Shown here piece by piece: positions 1 to 9,436 of a stretch of 64,000 bases of DNA. Position 1 is the stretch's first letter, and every line of letters begins with the position of its first letter. The DNA lies in assembly GCA_018436705.1 (NCBI GenBank), contig JAHDLA010000007.1:1-64000 (forward strand), given 5' to 3'. A program made the translations under genes and the position numbers. Below the pieces are notes generated by a model, which was not told the origin of the DNA, did not search any database, and worked only from the letters and a program-made list of their open reading frames with translations. The stretch comes from Sedimentibacter sp. (GTDB lineage Bacteria > Bacillota > Clostridia > Tissierellales > Sedimentibacteraceae).

Positions 1-329
1 ATTTTTCTAAACAATTAAGTATATACAATAGAAGAGATTACAACAATTTTCCTATGCGTCCTTTATTATGGCGTTCTCCTAAACAAGTTTTAGATGTTTT
101 TTTTAGTTCTAGCGTGTAACATATGTTTGACAAACCAACAATTGTATTTGCCCTTAATCTCTTATGTTAAATATAATTCATATTATTTCCTTCCTTTTTG
201 TTAAAAAATTTATTAACACAGCCATTACATATTTCTACACCTATTGAAAATAGCCGTTTACAGATTAAATTACTTCATTTTCATATAGCAAACACATCTA
301 CCTGTACAACCAACACAAGAAAAATCTGT
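1..329. other. Left-edge stretch without a recognisable gene
   Basis: This A/T-rich stretch has no complete gene that I can support. On the minus strand a frame of about 43 codons is open from just after a stop at 167-169 down to a stop at 38-40, but it has no good start or ribosome binding site and I recognise no family. It could be the decayed 3' end of a gene. A small palindrome (TGTTAA at 199-204, TTAACA at 213-218) is also present. Confidence 0.4.
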
Positions 330-375
330 CAAAAGATTGACAATTATTGACAATCTTTTGGAAAAGTGATATATT
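330..375 (+). promoter_or_regulatory. SigA-type promoter with overlapping inverted-repeat operator
   Basis: TTGACA at 347-352 and TATATT at 370-375 are separated by 17 bp, a near-consensus housekeeping promoter 33 bp before the SDR start codon. A perfect 10-bp inverted repeat (CAAAAGATTG at 330-339, CAATCTTTTG at 351-360) straddles the -35 box, which is where a repressor would block RNA polymerase. The regulator is not identifiable from the sequence. Confidence 0.65.
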
Positions 376-407
376 TTTTTACATATTAAATAGCAGGAGG
401 AAAACAT

Positions 408-1175
408 ATGTTTGATTTAGCAGGTAAAGTTGCTGTTGTTACAGGAGCATCAAGTGGTCTGGGAGCAGATTCTGCTCGCGCATATGCAAAAAGCGGAGCA
501 AATGTTGCATTGCTTGCCAGAAGAAAGGACCGCCTTGATGAACTTGCAGCTGAATTATCTGACATGGGAGTAAAGGCTTTTCCGGTTCAATGCGATGTAA
601 CAGACGAAACTCAGGTAAAGAATGCCATTGCGTCCGTAATTAAAGAATTTGGACGAATTGATATTCTCCTGAACAATGCAGGAGCCGCAGTACGTGGCGG
701 TGTTCATACATTAACTGAAGAAGAATGGGATAAATCAATGAATATTAATGTTAAGGGCATGTTCTTGGTAAGCAAGTACGTTATTCCTCACATGATGGAA
801 CAAAAATATGGCAAAGTAGTGAATATCAGCTCAGTCAACGCTCGTGTAGCAGACAAGCTGGACGTATTTATACGCCATGGCTACAACGCCTCTAAGAGTG
901 CTGTGCTCGGTTTGAGTCTTGGCATGGCAGCATCTTACGGAAAGTACAACATTACAGTGAATAGCATTGGGCCAGGACTGTTTGAGTCGGAAATGACCAA
1001 GGATACCTTATTTAAATCAGAAGAATTCCTCAAAGGTTATAGTGCTCACTGCCCAATGGACAGACCAGGAAAGCGCGGTGAACTTACAGGAACTGTCCTG
1101 TACCTGTCCAGCGATGCTTCCAGCTATGTAACAGGCCAGTATATCATCGTTGACGGCGGTACTTCTCTTGTGTAA
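408..1175 (+). CDS. SDR family NAD(P)-dependent oxidoreductase
   Basis: This is a cytosolic short-chain dehydrogenase/reductase of 255 residues, the usual length of classical SDRs. It has the TGASSGLG cofactor motif at 12-19, the NNAG motif at 89-92, catalytic serine around 141-142, the Tyr159-x3-Lys163 pair, and a C-terminal VDGG segment. The family reduces or oxidises sugars, polyols, keto acids or acyl chains; gluconate 5-dehydrogenase-like and 3-oxoacyl-ACP reductase-like enzymes look similar, and the substrate cannot be read here. AGGAGG at 395-400 fixes the start. The gene is monocistronic, with its own operator-bearing promoter and a strong terminator behind it. Confidence 0.88.
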   Translation: MFDLAGKVAVVTGASSGLGADSARAYAKSGANVALLARRKDRLDELAAELSDMGVKAFPVQCDVTDETQVKNAIASVIKEFGRIDILLNNAGAAVRGGVHTLTEEEWDKSMNINVKGMFLVSKYVIPHMMEQKYGKVVNISSVNARVADKLDVFIRHGYNASKSAVLGLSLGMAASYGKYNITVNSIGPGLFESEMTKDTLFKSEEFLKGYSAHCPMDRPGKRGELTGTVLYLSSDASSYVTGQYIIVDGGTSLV

Positions 1176-1240
1176 TTTTCATAAATAAATATCATATTAA
1201 TATTAGCAGTATTTTAAATAAATTCTGCAGCAAAATTTTA

Positions 1241-1286
1241 AAAACTACATTTCATTGGTTTATTACCAAATAAATGTAGTTTTTTA
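1241..1286 (+). terminator. Intrinsic terminator after SDR gene
   Basis: A perfect 12-bp stem (1241-1252 with 1272-1283) is followed by T residues at 1280-1285. A-runs on the other side let it also serve the convergent XRE gene. Confidence 0.75.
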
Positions 1287-1394
1287 GCTTGCAAGCAATG
1301 TCTATTTTTTATATACATTATACCGCACCTTCCCACCTCTTGAATAAAAAAGCAGCTCAGTTTTGCACTCAACCTACCCTATGGGCAGGCATTT

Positions 1395-2021
1395 CTATTT
1401 CTTATTTTCTTCCTTTTTGTAAAAAAGCTTGACAGTGAATCCTACCAGCGTGAATAGTCCAAGCGTCATACACCATGCAATGATAGCATGAATTTCCAAG
1501 CCTTTTCTATATATCCACGGTGTAAAAGCCCACCAAAATCGAATGCCTGTTGCGTAGCGAAAATATGTGTAAACCTGAATAAATAATGCCCAACCGCACC
1601 AAAAACCGGTATGCTTTTTTATGAAGAAGCATATAACACCTAAGATAAGGAATGGAAAAGCAAAAATAAGCGCATACAGCGGACCGGTTAAAATCAGAAA
1701 TATAAGGAATATCACAGAAGCGACAATCAGCAAAGCGATGCCAACTGCCCTGTTTCTAGATAAGTGGCTGTCTCCCGTATGCCTATTCACCTCAGTAAGC
1801 TGCTCCTCAGGTAGATTTCCACATTCGGTTCCGCACACAAGTTCATCTATAGATACCTCAAATAATTTTCCCATATCGACAAGTTTATTTATTTCTGGCA
1901 CAGAGTTATTTGTTTCCCACTTTGAAATAGATTGTCTCGAAACACCAAGCTTTTCAGCCAAATCACTTTGTGACATATTTTTCTTAATTCTAAGCTCTCG
2001 AATTCTTTCGCCTATGTTCAT
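1395..2021 (-). CDS. XRE-family regulator with membrane C-terminus
   Basis: This 208-residue protein has an N-terminal Cro/C1-type helix-turn-helix (about residues 1-65, with SQSDLAEKLGVSRQSISKWE) and a C-terminal half of three to four hydrophobic segments (about 93-200). Proteins of this build are common in Firmicutes and are thought to be membrane-tethered regulators responding to envelope or membrane signals; the target is unknown. AAGGAGG lies just upstream of the ATG. It faces the SDR gene convergently and does not appear to be in an operon. Confidence 0.8.
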   Translation of the reverse strand: MNIGERIRELRIKKNMSQSDLAEKLGVSRQSISKWETNNSVPEINKLVDMGKLFEVSIDELVCGTECGNLPEEQLTEVNRHTGDSHLSRNRAVGIALLIVASVIFLIFLILTGPLYALIFAFPFLILGVICFFIKKHTGFWCGWALFIQVYTYFRYATGIRFWWAFTPWIYRKGLEIHAIIAWCMTLGLFTLVGFTVKLFYKKEENKK

Positions 2022-2197
2022 GTCGTATCCTCCTTAGTTTTCTATGCGGCTATTATATCGAATACCTTCATACGCAGTCTACCAACCCTACTTTGAATAT
2101 TAGCAACTGACAGTTGCGGTATAAAAAGAATTTCTTTTCAGAATACCATACTGGGATTATATAAATAATCTGTTTTTAATTTTATCATAAATAAAAT

Positions 2198-2238
2198 AAA
2201 AAAACATGTATAAGTACAAATCTCATACATGTTTTTTT
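2198..2238 (-). terminator. Terminator downstream of tRNA-Leu
   Basis: A 14-bp stem rich in A/T at its base (2198-2211 with 2225-2238) gives, on the minus strand, a hairpin ending in a T-run only a few bases after the tRNA 3' end. Confidence 0.75.
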
Positions 2239-2243
2239 ATTAA

Positions 2244-2326
2244 TGCCGTAGAAGGGACTTGAACCCCCACGGTGTTGCCACCAACGGATTTTGAGTCCGT
2301 CACGTCTGCCATTCCATCACTACGGC
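2244..2326 (-). tRNA. tRNA-Leu (anticodon CAA)
   Basis: On the minus strand, the 7-bp acceptor stem GCCGTAG/CTACGGC encloses a class II tRNA with a long variable arm. The anticodon stem ACGGA/TCCGT carries the loop CTCAAAA, so the anticodon is CAA and it reads UUG. The discriminator is A, and CCA is not encoded (the next bases are TTA). Length is 83 nt. A terminator follows immediately. Confidence 0.95.
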
Positions 2327-2409
2327 TCGACTGCTTTAAAATACTAACACATCTAAAAATAAAAATCAAGAGGTTTTTCATTATTTTTAGTGGTAAATTT
2401 TTGCATTTT

Positions 2410-3642
2410 TTAATTTTCCGTCAGTATCGCTTCTGATTCATCATTTTCATCGAAGTCAAAATCACTTATTTCCACCTTTGATATCTTATCAAATCTTTTC
2501 TCGATTTTATTTGATGTTATGTGTATCTTATCAACATCATCAGACACTTTTCTTATGTCCTTTGCCAGAGAATCCCACCTTTGTTTGTAAAGTCTGAATT
2601 CATTTCCAAGTTTGCTGAGCTCTTCGTGAATAATGCCGGCATATTTTTCTCTTTCCATATTTCTTAGAACAACCTGCAATGTTGATAAAACAGACATAAG
2701 TGTCGTAGGCGAAGCAATCCAGACTTTTTTACTTCCGGCATAATCAATTAAATCCTGATGATATGCATTAATTTCCGCAAAAATTGCCTCTGCAGGCAGA
2801 AACATTATCGCCTGCTCCGAAGTTATTCCTTCTATTATGTATTTTGATGAAATATCATTAATATGTTTTTTTACATTTGTTTTGAAATCCCGTTCGTATA
2901 TTTTTCTATCAGCATCAGAAATTTTTTTATCAATCATTCGCTGGTAATTTTCCAAAGGAAACTTTGAATCCACACACAACATTCCTACGGGCTCCGGAAT
3001 ATAAAGCACTGCATCAGCTATAGTTCCGTTGCTCAATTTTTTTTGAAGCTCATAAACCTTATTATTATTCTCGCCAAATACAGAAGACAATATATGATTC
3101 AACTGAACCTCTCCAAAGGTTCCCCTGCTTTTTTTGTCTGTTAAAACATCCTGAAGAGATACTATGTTTGTGGAAAGACTGTCGATTTTTTTCTGTGCCT
3201 CATCTATTTTTGAGAGCCGCTCCAATATACTGATAAAAGTCTTGTTGGTTTTTTCAAATCCTTCATTAAGCCTTTCTTCAACGCGCATATTAATCTTTTC
3301 AAGATTTGTACTGACCTTTTCATTTAAGGATGAAAAGTTATCATTTAATGATTTTGATATCTCTGAACTGAAGTTCATAAAGGACTGATTCATTTTTCCA
3401 GTATTTTTTTCAAGTCTTTCAACCGTTTCAATCTTATTCGTCAGTATCTCTCTAAGCTGTTTCTGCTCAGATTCAGATATTTTTTTTAAAACCTGATCAA
3501 TTAGTTGAAAGTTATTATTGCTCATATTCAACTTCATTTCAGAAATTATATTTTTTTCTGAATTCCTGCTCCCTAGCTTAATTAGTACAATTATATTGAT
3601 TATCACTGATATTGTAAGAATAACAATTATAAATAAATCCAT
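2410..3642 (-). CDS. rmuC: RmuC family DNA recombination protein
   Basis: RmuC limits inversions at short repeats and is thought to be a nuclease-fold protein. This one has 410 residues: an N-terminal transmembrane segment (about 3-22), a long charged coiled coil (about 25-165), then the conserved RmuC domain (about 170-375) containing GTFGEVQL, DSKFPLENY, EAIMFLPAEA and VWIASPTTL stretches. I start it at 3642, not at an upstream in-frame ATG at 3687, because AGGAGG at 3647-3652 precedes that ATG. It appears monocistronic between tRNA-Leu and asd. Confidence 0.88.
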   Translation of the reverse strand: MDLFIIVILTISVIINIIVLIKLGSRNSEKNIISEMKLNMSNNNFQLIDQVLKKISESEQKQLREILTNKIETVERLEKNTGKMNQSFMNFSSEISKSLNDNFSSLNEKVSTNLEKINMRVEERLNEGFEKTNKTFISILERLSKIDEAQKKIDSLSTNIVSLQDVLTDKKSRGTFGEVQLNHILSSVFGENNNKVYELQKKLSNGTIADAVLYIPEPVGMLCVDSKFPLENYQRMIDKKISDADRKIYERDFKTNVKKHINDISSKYIIEGITSEQAIMFLPAEAIFAEINAYHQDLIDYAGSKKVWIASPTTLMSVLSTLQVVLRNMEREKYAGIIHEELSKLGNEFRLYKQRWDSLAKDIRKVSDDVDKIHITSNKIEKRFDKISKVEISDFDFDENDESEAILTEN

Positions 3643-3711
3643 AATTTCCTCCTGTCGCTTAGTTAATAATAAACCATAATCGAACATTTGTCCAGTCGAA
3701 AATCAGTAAAT

Positions 3712-3747
3712 AAAAAACACCATTCTGAGATAAAATTAGAATGGTGT
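3712..3747 (-). terminator. Terminator of asd
   Basis: A perfect 10-bp stem (3717-3726 with 3738-3747) is followed on the minus strand by a run of six T. Confidence 0.8.
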
Positions 3748-3776
3748 CATAGTTTAATAGAATTTAAAGTTGTATC

Positions 3777-4793
3777 TTATTTGTTTTCCCAATCTTTTAT
3801 CAACACTTCAGCAATTTGAACAGCATTTGTTGCAGCTCCTTTTCTTATCTGGTCTCCGCAGCACCAGAGAGCCAAGGATTTCTCTTTGCTGATATCTTTT
3901 CTGATTCTTCCCACATAAATAAGGTTCTGGTCTGATGTATCCAAAGGCATAGGGTATTTTTTATCAGCCAGATCATCTACCAACTTTACTCCTTCAGCTT
4001 TCGCTAAAAGCTCTTTTGCTTTCTGTGGAGTTATTTCTTTTTCTGTTTCTATTGTAATTGATTCTGAATGACTTCTGTATACGGGAACTCTGACACAAGT
4101 GCAATTAACCTTCAAATCAGGATTATGCAGTATCTTTCTTCCTTCATTTTGCAGTTTCATTTCCTCTTGAGAATATCCCATCTCATCGAAATCTCCAATC
4201 TGCGGTATCAAATTATATGCGATCTGATACTGGAATGTTTTTATTTCCACAGGCTTGCCTTCGTCTATGTCTTTCACCTGCTGATTCAATTCTTTTATGC
4301 CGTTGATGCCTGCACCAGAAACTGCTTGGTATGTTGAAACAATCATACGGTTTATCTTAGAATATTTATTCAATTCATTTAATGCTGTTAATGCTATTAT
4401 AGTTGAACAGTTAGGGTTTGCTATAATTCCCTTGTTGTTTTTAACATCTTCTCCGTTTACCTCAGGTACAACCAAAGGCACATCGTCATTCAATCTGAAT
4501 GCAGAAGAATTGTCTATTACAACTGCTCCCGCCTTTACTGCTGCTGGCGAAAGGACCTCGCTTATGTTGTTTTCTGCCGCACACAATACAATATCAATAT
4601 TTTTGAATGAATTATCTGTTGCTTCCTCTACAATATATTTGTTCCCCTTGAAATCAATTTCTTCGCCTGCACTTCTCTTGCTTGCCAGCAATTTTAATTC
4701 ACCGAATGGGAAATTTCTTTCGCCTAGTATTTTCAGCATTTCCTGCCCTACTGCTCCTGTTGCTCCTAATATTGCTAAGTTGTACAATTTCAT
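3777..4793 (-). CDS. asd: Aspartate-semialdehyde dehydrogenase
   Basis: The enzyme converts 4-aspartyl phosphate to aspartate semialdehyde with NADPH, the branch point toward lysine/diaminopimelate, threonine and methionine. It has 338 residues, normal for the family. Visible motifs are the NADP-binding GATGAVG at 10-16, the catalytic Cys129 in NPNCST, and the RSHSESI histidine region that binds substrate. It stands alone with its own terminator. The ribosome binding site is a modest GAAGAAGG. Confidence 0.95.
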   Translation of the reverse strand: MKLYNLAILGATGAVGQEMLKILGERNFPFGELKLLASKRSAGEEIDFKGNKYIVEEATDNSFKNIDIVLCAAENNISEVLSPAAVKAGAVVIDNSSAFRLNDDVPLVVPEVNGEDVKNNKGIIANPNCSTIIALTALNELNKYSKINRMIVSTYQAVSGAGINGIKELNQQVKDIDEGKPVEIKTFQYQIAYNLIPQIGDFDEMGYSQEEMKLQNEGRKILHNPDLKVNCTCVRVPVYRSHSESITIETEKEITPQKAKELLAKAEGVKLVDDLADKKYPMPLDTSDQNLIYVGRIRKDISKEKSLALWCCGDQIRKGAATNAVQIAEVLIKDWENK

Positions 4794-4956
4794 AATGATA
4801 CCTTCTTCCGTTTTATAATTAATTACGCTTTTAAATATATAAAACTTATTATAACAAGATATTATTCATTGTCAAGTTATTTTGTGTATATTTTTGTTAC
4901 ACAAGTTTTCAAACTACGAACAGATCTTACAGCTTATACGTGCAGCTAATAAAGTA

Positions 4957-4983
4957 AAAGCTGTCTCTTTATAAGACAGCTTT
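4957..4983 (-). terminator. Terminator after glycoside-hydrolase-like lipoprotein
   Basis: A perfect 10-bp stem (4957-4966 with 4974-4983) ends in a T-rich stretch on the minus strand, 8 bp beyond the stop codon. Confidence 0.75.
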
Positions 4984-4991
4984 GCAATTTT

Positions 4992-6764
4992 CTACAGTTC
5001 ATCGGCCGAAGTTTCAAATTCGGCATTTATCTTCCATATGTTGTGTTCTCTCACGGCTTCCCACTTCACATTATCTTTTTCTATTATATGTTTAGTTTCA
5101 TTTTCTGTCACTTCTATTTTGTAATATACCTCAGCTTTAGCCAAATCACAGTTATCCTTATCCATTTCATACCCGTAAACCTTATAATTTAACAGCTTAA
5201 TATTTGATGTAGCCTGAAGTTCTGAATAATCGTCAAAATCCTGTATCCTTTTGCTTACCGGCTCCATTAAATACATGTAGCTGTATCTCCCCTGAATCAT
5301 CCCAGTCAGGTATTTATCAGCAGCATCTGACGGGGTTTTTTCCCTGTAGTCCATTTCTCCTTTATCCGCAGGATATGTTTCTGATTTTTCTTTAGACGTC
5401 AACATGAAAGAATATGGATCATATGAGTTGCTCGGGTTCCAAATCATGTATTCCGCTATGCCCAGCTCTTTTGCTGCTATAATCTGATCTCTCACCTTAT
5501 CAGGGCCGTATTCAATTCCTGCCCAGTCAAAATCCTGAATCCAAGGCCTGATTACAGGTGGCTTTTCCATAGAAGAATTTTTTTCCACTGCCTCTTCCAT
5601 GGCTCCCTTAACTACAAGATAAGGATGAGCGTTTGGATTATCAAGATTGTACCATCCGGTTGAATAATGGCTTGGGTAAACCATAGGAGCCATATTGTCT
5701 ACATATTGTCCCATAAGAACCCATGTTTGCCCTATATCTTCCGGATAATCATCCCAAGTTCTTGTGATAATTCCAAATACATCAGCTCCCAAATTCACAT
5801 TGTACGGCTCTAGCTCTTTTTCAGCATACTCCAAGAAATCTGCAATAGCTTCATCTTTATCTCTTCCTTCTCTTCCCGGGAATTCCGTAATAGGATTGTA
5901 TCTTTTTGCACCGTCAGGAAATCTTACATAGTCAAACTGTATTTCATCAAATCCCAAAAGTGCAGCTTCCTTTGCAATGGAAACATTGTAATCCCAAACA
6001 TACTTATCAAAAGGATTTACCCACGGTATGTTCCCGCTGTTGGGATCAAGCCAAGTTCCACCTGATTTTAATTGAATAGAATGTTCTGGGCTTTTTACCG
6101 CAAAATTTTTATCCTTAAAAGCAACAATTCTTCCTATAGTATAAATATCATATTCTTTCAAAATCTGAAGCATACCACTTACATCATCAATTTGTATCGG
6201 GGTTTCTTCGTTCATTTTTTGTACAATTTCAATATCACTGTCATAAGTTATAAATCCATTGTCATCTTTTACATTTATTACAAGTCCGTTTATCTCTGTG
6301 CCTATAGCAATACCGATAATTCTTTCAAACTTGTTTGCTTTTTCGGCTACAGACGAAAATTCCTTTGCCTTTAATGTATCTCCTTCGGACAGTGCCTTTA
6401 CATATTCGCCATAAGCATCAATGTTTTCCTTATTTAAAGCGTTCCCGGCAGTATGACCGGTAGCATACAGTGCTTTCACTTCAACGCTTTTCTTTTCTTG
6501 CTCTTTTCCTAAGGAAACAAGTGGAACATAAAATTCACCCAATTCTTCTTTTCTCTGCTTTTCCAGCTTTTCTCTCTCTGCTAGTTTGCTTTCCAGCTCA
6601 ATCTGAGCCCTTTCCTCATCTGTTTGAGTAGCAATAGCTTCCGTTTCCTGCTGTTTCGATTCATCCTCGGGTATGGGTGTGTTTGCGTTGGCTTGATTTG
6701 CACAGCCAGCCAACACTGCTGCAATTATTAATAAAGATATTATTTTTTTTGATTTATTTATCAT
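4992..6764 (-). CDS. Putative glycoside hydrolase lipoprotein (DUF4015-type)
   Basis: The predicted product is an exported lipoprotein of 590 residues. Residues 1-21 form a signal peptide with lipobox VLAGC, then a charged linker rich in Glu/Lys. The centre (about 130-470) matches the putative glycoside hydrolase family with an alpha/beta barrel, including stretches such as LGFDEIQFDYVRFPDG, NLGADVFG, MVYPSHYS and RPWIQDFDW. Acidic residues in FDEIQFDYVRFPD are the probable catalytic centre. A C-terminal domain of about 110 residues is unassigned. I start at 6764 because AGGAGG precedes that ATG at normal spacing. Substrate is unknown; a cell-wall or exopolysaccharide glycan is plausible. Confidence 0.75.
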   Translation of the reverse strand: MINKSKKIISLLIIAAVLAGCANQANANTPIPEDESKQQETEAIATQTDEERAQIELESKLAEREKLEKQRKEELGEFYVPLVSLGKEQEKKSVEVKALYATGHTAGNALNKENIDAYGEYVKALSEGDTLKAKEFSSVAEKANKFERIIGIAIGTEINGLVINVKDDNGFITYDSDIEIVQKMNEETPIQIDDVSGMLQILKEYDIYTIGRIVAFKDKNFAVKSPEHSIQLKSGGTWLDPNSGNIPWVNPFDKYVWDYNVSIAKEAALLGFDEIQFDYVRFPDGAKRYNPITEFPGREGRDKDEAIADFLEYAEKELEPYNVNLGADVFGIITRTWDDYPEDIGQTWVLMGQYVDNMAPMVYPSHYSTGWYNLDNPNAHPYLVVKGAMEEAVEKNSSMEKPPVIRPWIQDFDWAGIEYGPDKVRDQIIAAKELGIAEYMIWNPSNSYDPYSFMLTSKEKSETYPADKGEMDYREKTPSDAADKYLTGMIQGRYSYMYLMEPVSKRIQDFDDYSELQATSNIKLLNYKVYGYEMDKDNCDLAKAEVYYKIEVTENETKHIIEKDNVKWEAVREHNIWKINAEFETSADEL

Positions 6765-6966
6765 AAATCCTCCTTGATGTAATTGTGATATGTAAACCAT
6801 ACCCATAATATGTTATTAAAATACGACATAAAAATATGACTAATTTAAAATAATTCTACCATAAATACATTCTTTGTTCAACAAACATTACAGGTTTTTT
6901 GCTTTTTCGACAAATGTAATTTTTAGCAAAATATGCAATATAAAAATACATACAAAAAAGTATTTC

Positions 6967-6995
6967 TTGACATTAATATTCGTAAAATATATAAT
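6967..6995 (+). promoter_or_regulatory. Consensus SigA promoter of purA
   Basis: TTGACA (6967-6972), a 17-bp spacer and TATAAT (6990-6995) match consensus exactly and lie 29 bp before the purA start. Confidence 0.85.
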
Positions 6996-7023
6996 TTTTT
7001 TAGCGAAACTTAAGGAGGTTTTT

Positions 7024-8301
7024 ATGCTAACTGCAATAGTAGGAATAAATTGGGGAGATGAAGGTAAAGGCAGAATGGTTGATTTATTGGCCGAAAATTA
7101 TGATGTTGTATGCCGTTACCAAGGAGGAAACAACGCTGGCCACACAGTTGTAAATCATTTAGGTAAGTTTATACTTAACCTTACGCCTTCAGGTATACTT
7201 AGACCTGATGTAGTAAATGTAATGGGAAATGGTATGGTTATAGACTTAGAACACCTCCACAAAGAATTAAACAACCTTAGAAGCTCTGGTGTTAAAATAA
7301 CACCTGACAATTTAAAAATCAGCGACAGAGCAATTATCTGCCTTCCTTACCATGTCAAACAGGACATATTGGAAGAAGAACGTCTTAAGGATATGAAGTT
7401 CGGTTCTACAAGAAGAGGAATCGCTCCTGTTTATGGAGATAAGTATCTTAAAAAAGGCATACGTATGGGAGATTTGCTTAACAAAGCAGCACTTAAAGAA
7501 CGCATTGAACAGGTAGTTGAATGGAAAAACCTCACAATTGCCGGCGGATATAAATCCGTTGAATTCAGTGGCGAAGACATGTACAACTGGCTCATTAAAT
7601 TTGGTACAGAATTTGAAGAATACATATGCGATGTTGGCTTGTATCTTAATGAAGCTGTAAAAGAAGGAAAAAAGGTTATGTTTGAAGCACAGCTTGGTGC
7701 ATTGAGAGATATAGATTTTGGAATTTATCCTTATACTTCTTCATCATCGACAATAGCATCCTATGCACCTATAGGTGCCGGTGTGCCTGGCATGAAGCTG
7801 AGCAGCACCATAGGAATTATGAAAGCTTATTCTTCATGTGTAGGTGAGGGACCGTTTACTTGCGAAATGTTCGGCGAAAAAGCTGATGCCCTCAGAGAGG
7901 CCGGTGGAGAATACGGTGCAGCAACAGGACGTCCAAGAAGAGTCGGCCCTTTTGATGTTGTAGCATCTAAGTACGGCGTTACAGTGCAAGGAGCTGATAT
8001 GCTTGCATTGACAAAACTTGATGTATTATCATATTTGGATAAGATTCCTGTTGTTACCGGATACGATGTTGACGGAAAAATTACTGAAGAGTTCCCAATG
8101 GGAGTTTTGCTGGACAAAGCAAAACCTATAGTAGAATATGTTGACGGTTGGAATTGTGATATAAGCAAATGCAGAAAAGAATCTGACCTTCCAAAAAAAG
8201 CATACGACTATGTTAAATACCTTGAAAAAATGGTTGGATGCCCTATAAAATATGTATCTGTAGGAGCTAACAGAGAAGATTACCTAATCATGAACGACTA
8301 A
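7024..8301 (+). CDS. purA: Adenylosuccinate synthetase
   Basis: PurA joins IMP and aspartate with GTP to adenylosuccinate, the first committed step to AMP. It has 425 residues, the usual size. Visible are the P-loop GDEGKGR at 11-17, NNAGHTV, GSTRRGIAP and the TGRPRRVG loop. AAGGAGG at 7012-7018 and the preceding consensus promoter fix the start; an in-frame extension of 50 codons upstream would contain the promoter and is not coding. The N-terminus reads INWGDEGKGRMV where most family members have a QWGDEGKGK-type sequence, a conservative difference. Monocistronic. Confidence 0.95.
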   Translation: MLTAIVGINWGDEGKGRMVDLLAENYDVVCRYQGGNNAGHTVVNHLGKFILNLTPSGILRPDVVNVMGNGMVIDLEHLHKELNNLRSSGVKITPDNLKISDRAIICLPYHVKQDILEEERLKDMKFGSTRRGIAPVYGDKYLKKGIRMGDLLNKAALKERIEQVVEWKNLTIAGGYKSVEFSGEDMYNWLIKFGTEFEEYICDVGLYLNEAVKEGKKVMFEAQLGALRDIDFGIYPYTSSSSTIASYAPIGAGVPGMKLSSTIGIMKAYSSCVGEGPFTCEMFGEKADALREAGGEYGAATGRPRRVGPFDVVASKYGVTVQGADMLALTKLDVLSYLDKIPVVTGYDVDGKITEEFPMGVLLDKAKPIVEYVDGWNCDISKCRKESDLPKKAYDYVKYLEKMVGCPIKYVSVGANREDYLIMND

Positions 8302-8315
8302 ACAAATAACAAAAA

Positions 8316-8359
8316 AATTAAAACGGCAGGACACACCAGATTGTCCTACCGTTTTAATT
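8316..8359. terminator. Bidirectional terminator between purA and membrane protein gene
   Basis: An 18-bp stem with one mismatch has A-rich and T-rich flanks on opposite sides, so it can end both convergent transcripts. The stop codon of the minus-strand gene (8346-8348) lies inside the hairpin. Confidence 0.75.
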
Positions 8360-8846
8360 TTGGCTTTATACTGTTCACATAGGTCGTTATGAACATGGTG
8401 AACGCATAGTCATAAATAATAAAAAGCACTTGGGCCGCAATTATCATCCACCACGCCAGCTCAAGAGGTATAAATAGTTTCACTGTAAAATACATAGCAA
8501 TCAAGGCTACATTAAAAAACAAAAGCTTTGTTGCGTAAAGCAGCGCCGCATTGTTAATTTTTATCTCCTCTACATACTTTACTATGCTGTACAATCCAAA
8601 AAATATAATGTATGTAATAATTTCAACTTTATTAAATGTCAAAAAAAACCCGAGTATACACGAAGCTGCATAAAACAAAATTCCGCTTTTAAATCCGAAT
8701 TCAACAATCACGATACCTACCAGCAAGGCAGCGGCAGCAAAAAGTATGATTGTATTTGTTTCAATCACAGATGAAAGAATTATAAAAAGCTGGTTTAATC
8801 CCAAAAGTACTCCCAAATATGCAATATCTTTGCTTTTTAGCAGCAT
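8346..8846 (-). CDS. Small integral membrane protein of unknown function
   Basis: The predicted product has 166 residues, nearly all hydrophobic, with about five transmembrane segments and a short basic tail. I recognise no domain. I prefer the ATG at 8846, which has GGAGGAG about 10 nt upstream inside the preceding gene; an ATG at 8870 would give 174 residues without a better ribosome binding site. It overlaps the end of the J-domain gene, so translation is probably coupled. It is the last gene of the DUF5685/J-domain operon. Confidence 0.7.
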   Translation of the reverse strand: MLLKSKDIAYLGVLLGLNQLFIILSSVIETNTIILFAAAALLVGIVIVEFGFKSGILFYAASCILGFFLTFNKVEIITYIIFFGLYSIVKYVEEIKINNAALLYATKLLFFNVALIAMYFTVKLFIPLELAWWMIIAAQVLFIIYDYAFTMFITTYVNSIKPKLKR

Positions 8847-9436
8847 GAAATTAAGTCTCCTCCCAGACATTCACATAAACAATCCGCACAAATAAGCTGA
8901 GTGCAGCAGTCAACGCTTGAATTTCCTCTACCGTAATTATATGTCCTTTGTTGATACATGTTCTGTGTGCTTAAAATCTGATTCAAGAAATTTCTGTATT
9001 CAAAATTGCCGGGATCCATTTTTACGGCAGTTTGCACAAACTTCATGCCTTGACCTAATGATCCCATGTTTACATAGCATACACCCATGAGATAATTCCA
9101 CTCGGCATTTCTGACAGACATGCCGTTTAGCATCCTTATTGCATCTTGGAATCTTCCCGTTTGTATTTGCTGCCTAATATTAAATAAGCTAGTTGAACCA
9201 TTTTCGTAAGAACTCCCGCTCTCATTACTGCTCTGGTATGAACCTGCGGAGCCGCCTTCCATAATCTCATCGTATGCCCATTGAATTTCCTTGAATTTTT
9301 CCTCAGCCAAATCCTTAAGAGGGTTGTTTTCATTCATATCGGGGTGGTATTTTTTAGCAAGCTTTCTGTATGCACTCTTTACTTCATCCTTTGTTGCACC
9401 TCTTTGAAGGCCGAGCACTTCATATGGGTCTTTCAT
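8837..9436 (-). CDS. J-domain (DnaJ-like) protein with Cys-rich tail
   Basis: This is a DnaJ co-chaperone-type protein of 199 residues. The N-terminal J domain (about 1-65) has the essential HPD at 31-33. It is followed by a Ser/Gly/Asn-rich linker, a TPR-like helical region (about 92-160) and a Cys-rich end with clustered cysteines. There is no zinc-finger or substrate-binding DnaJ core, so it is a specialised J protein. AAGGAGA sits 8 nt before the ATG at 9436; the ATG at 9442 would be only 2 nt from it. It overlaps the upstream DUF5685 gene and the downstream membrane-protein gene, forming a tight operon. Confidence 0.85.
   Translation of the reverse strand: MKDPYEVLGLQRGATKDEVKSAYRKLAKKYHPDMNENNPLKDLAEEKFKEIQWAYDEIMEGGSAGSYQSSNESGSSYENGSTSLFNIRQQIQTGRFQDAIRMLNGMSVRNAEWNYLMGVCYVNMGSLGQGMKFVQTAVKMDPGNFEYRNFLNQILSTQNMYQQRTYNYGRGNSSVDCCTQLICADCLCECLGGDLISCC

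Noticed and set aside
38..166. Open frame of about 43 codons on the minus strand at the left edge
   Set aside because: It has no start with a ribosome binding site, lies between in-frame stops and matches no family that I recognise.
1621..2037. Long plus-strand frame opposite the XRE regulator gene
   Set aside because: It is antisense to a clear HTH/membrane gene and its translation has no recognisable features; treated as a shadow frame.
6874..7023. N-terminal extension of purA by 50 codons
   Set aside because: The stretch contains the consensus promoter, and AAGGAGG directly precedes the ATG at 7024, which begins the conserved PurA sequence.
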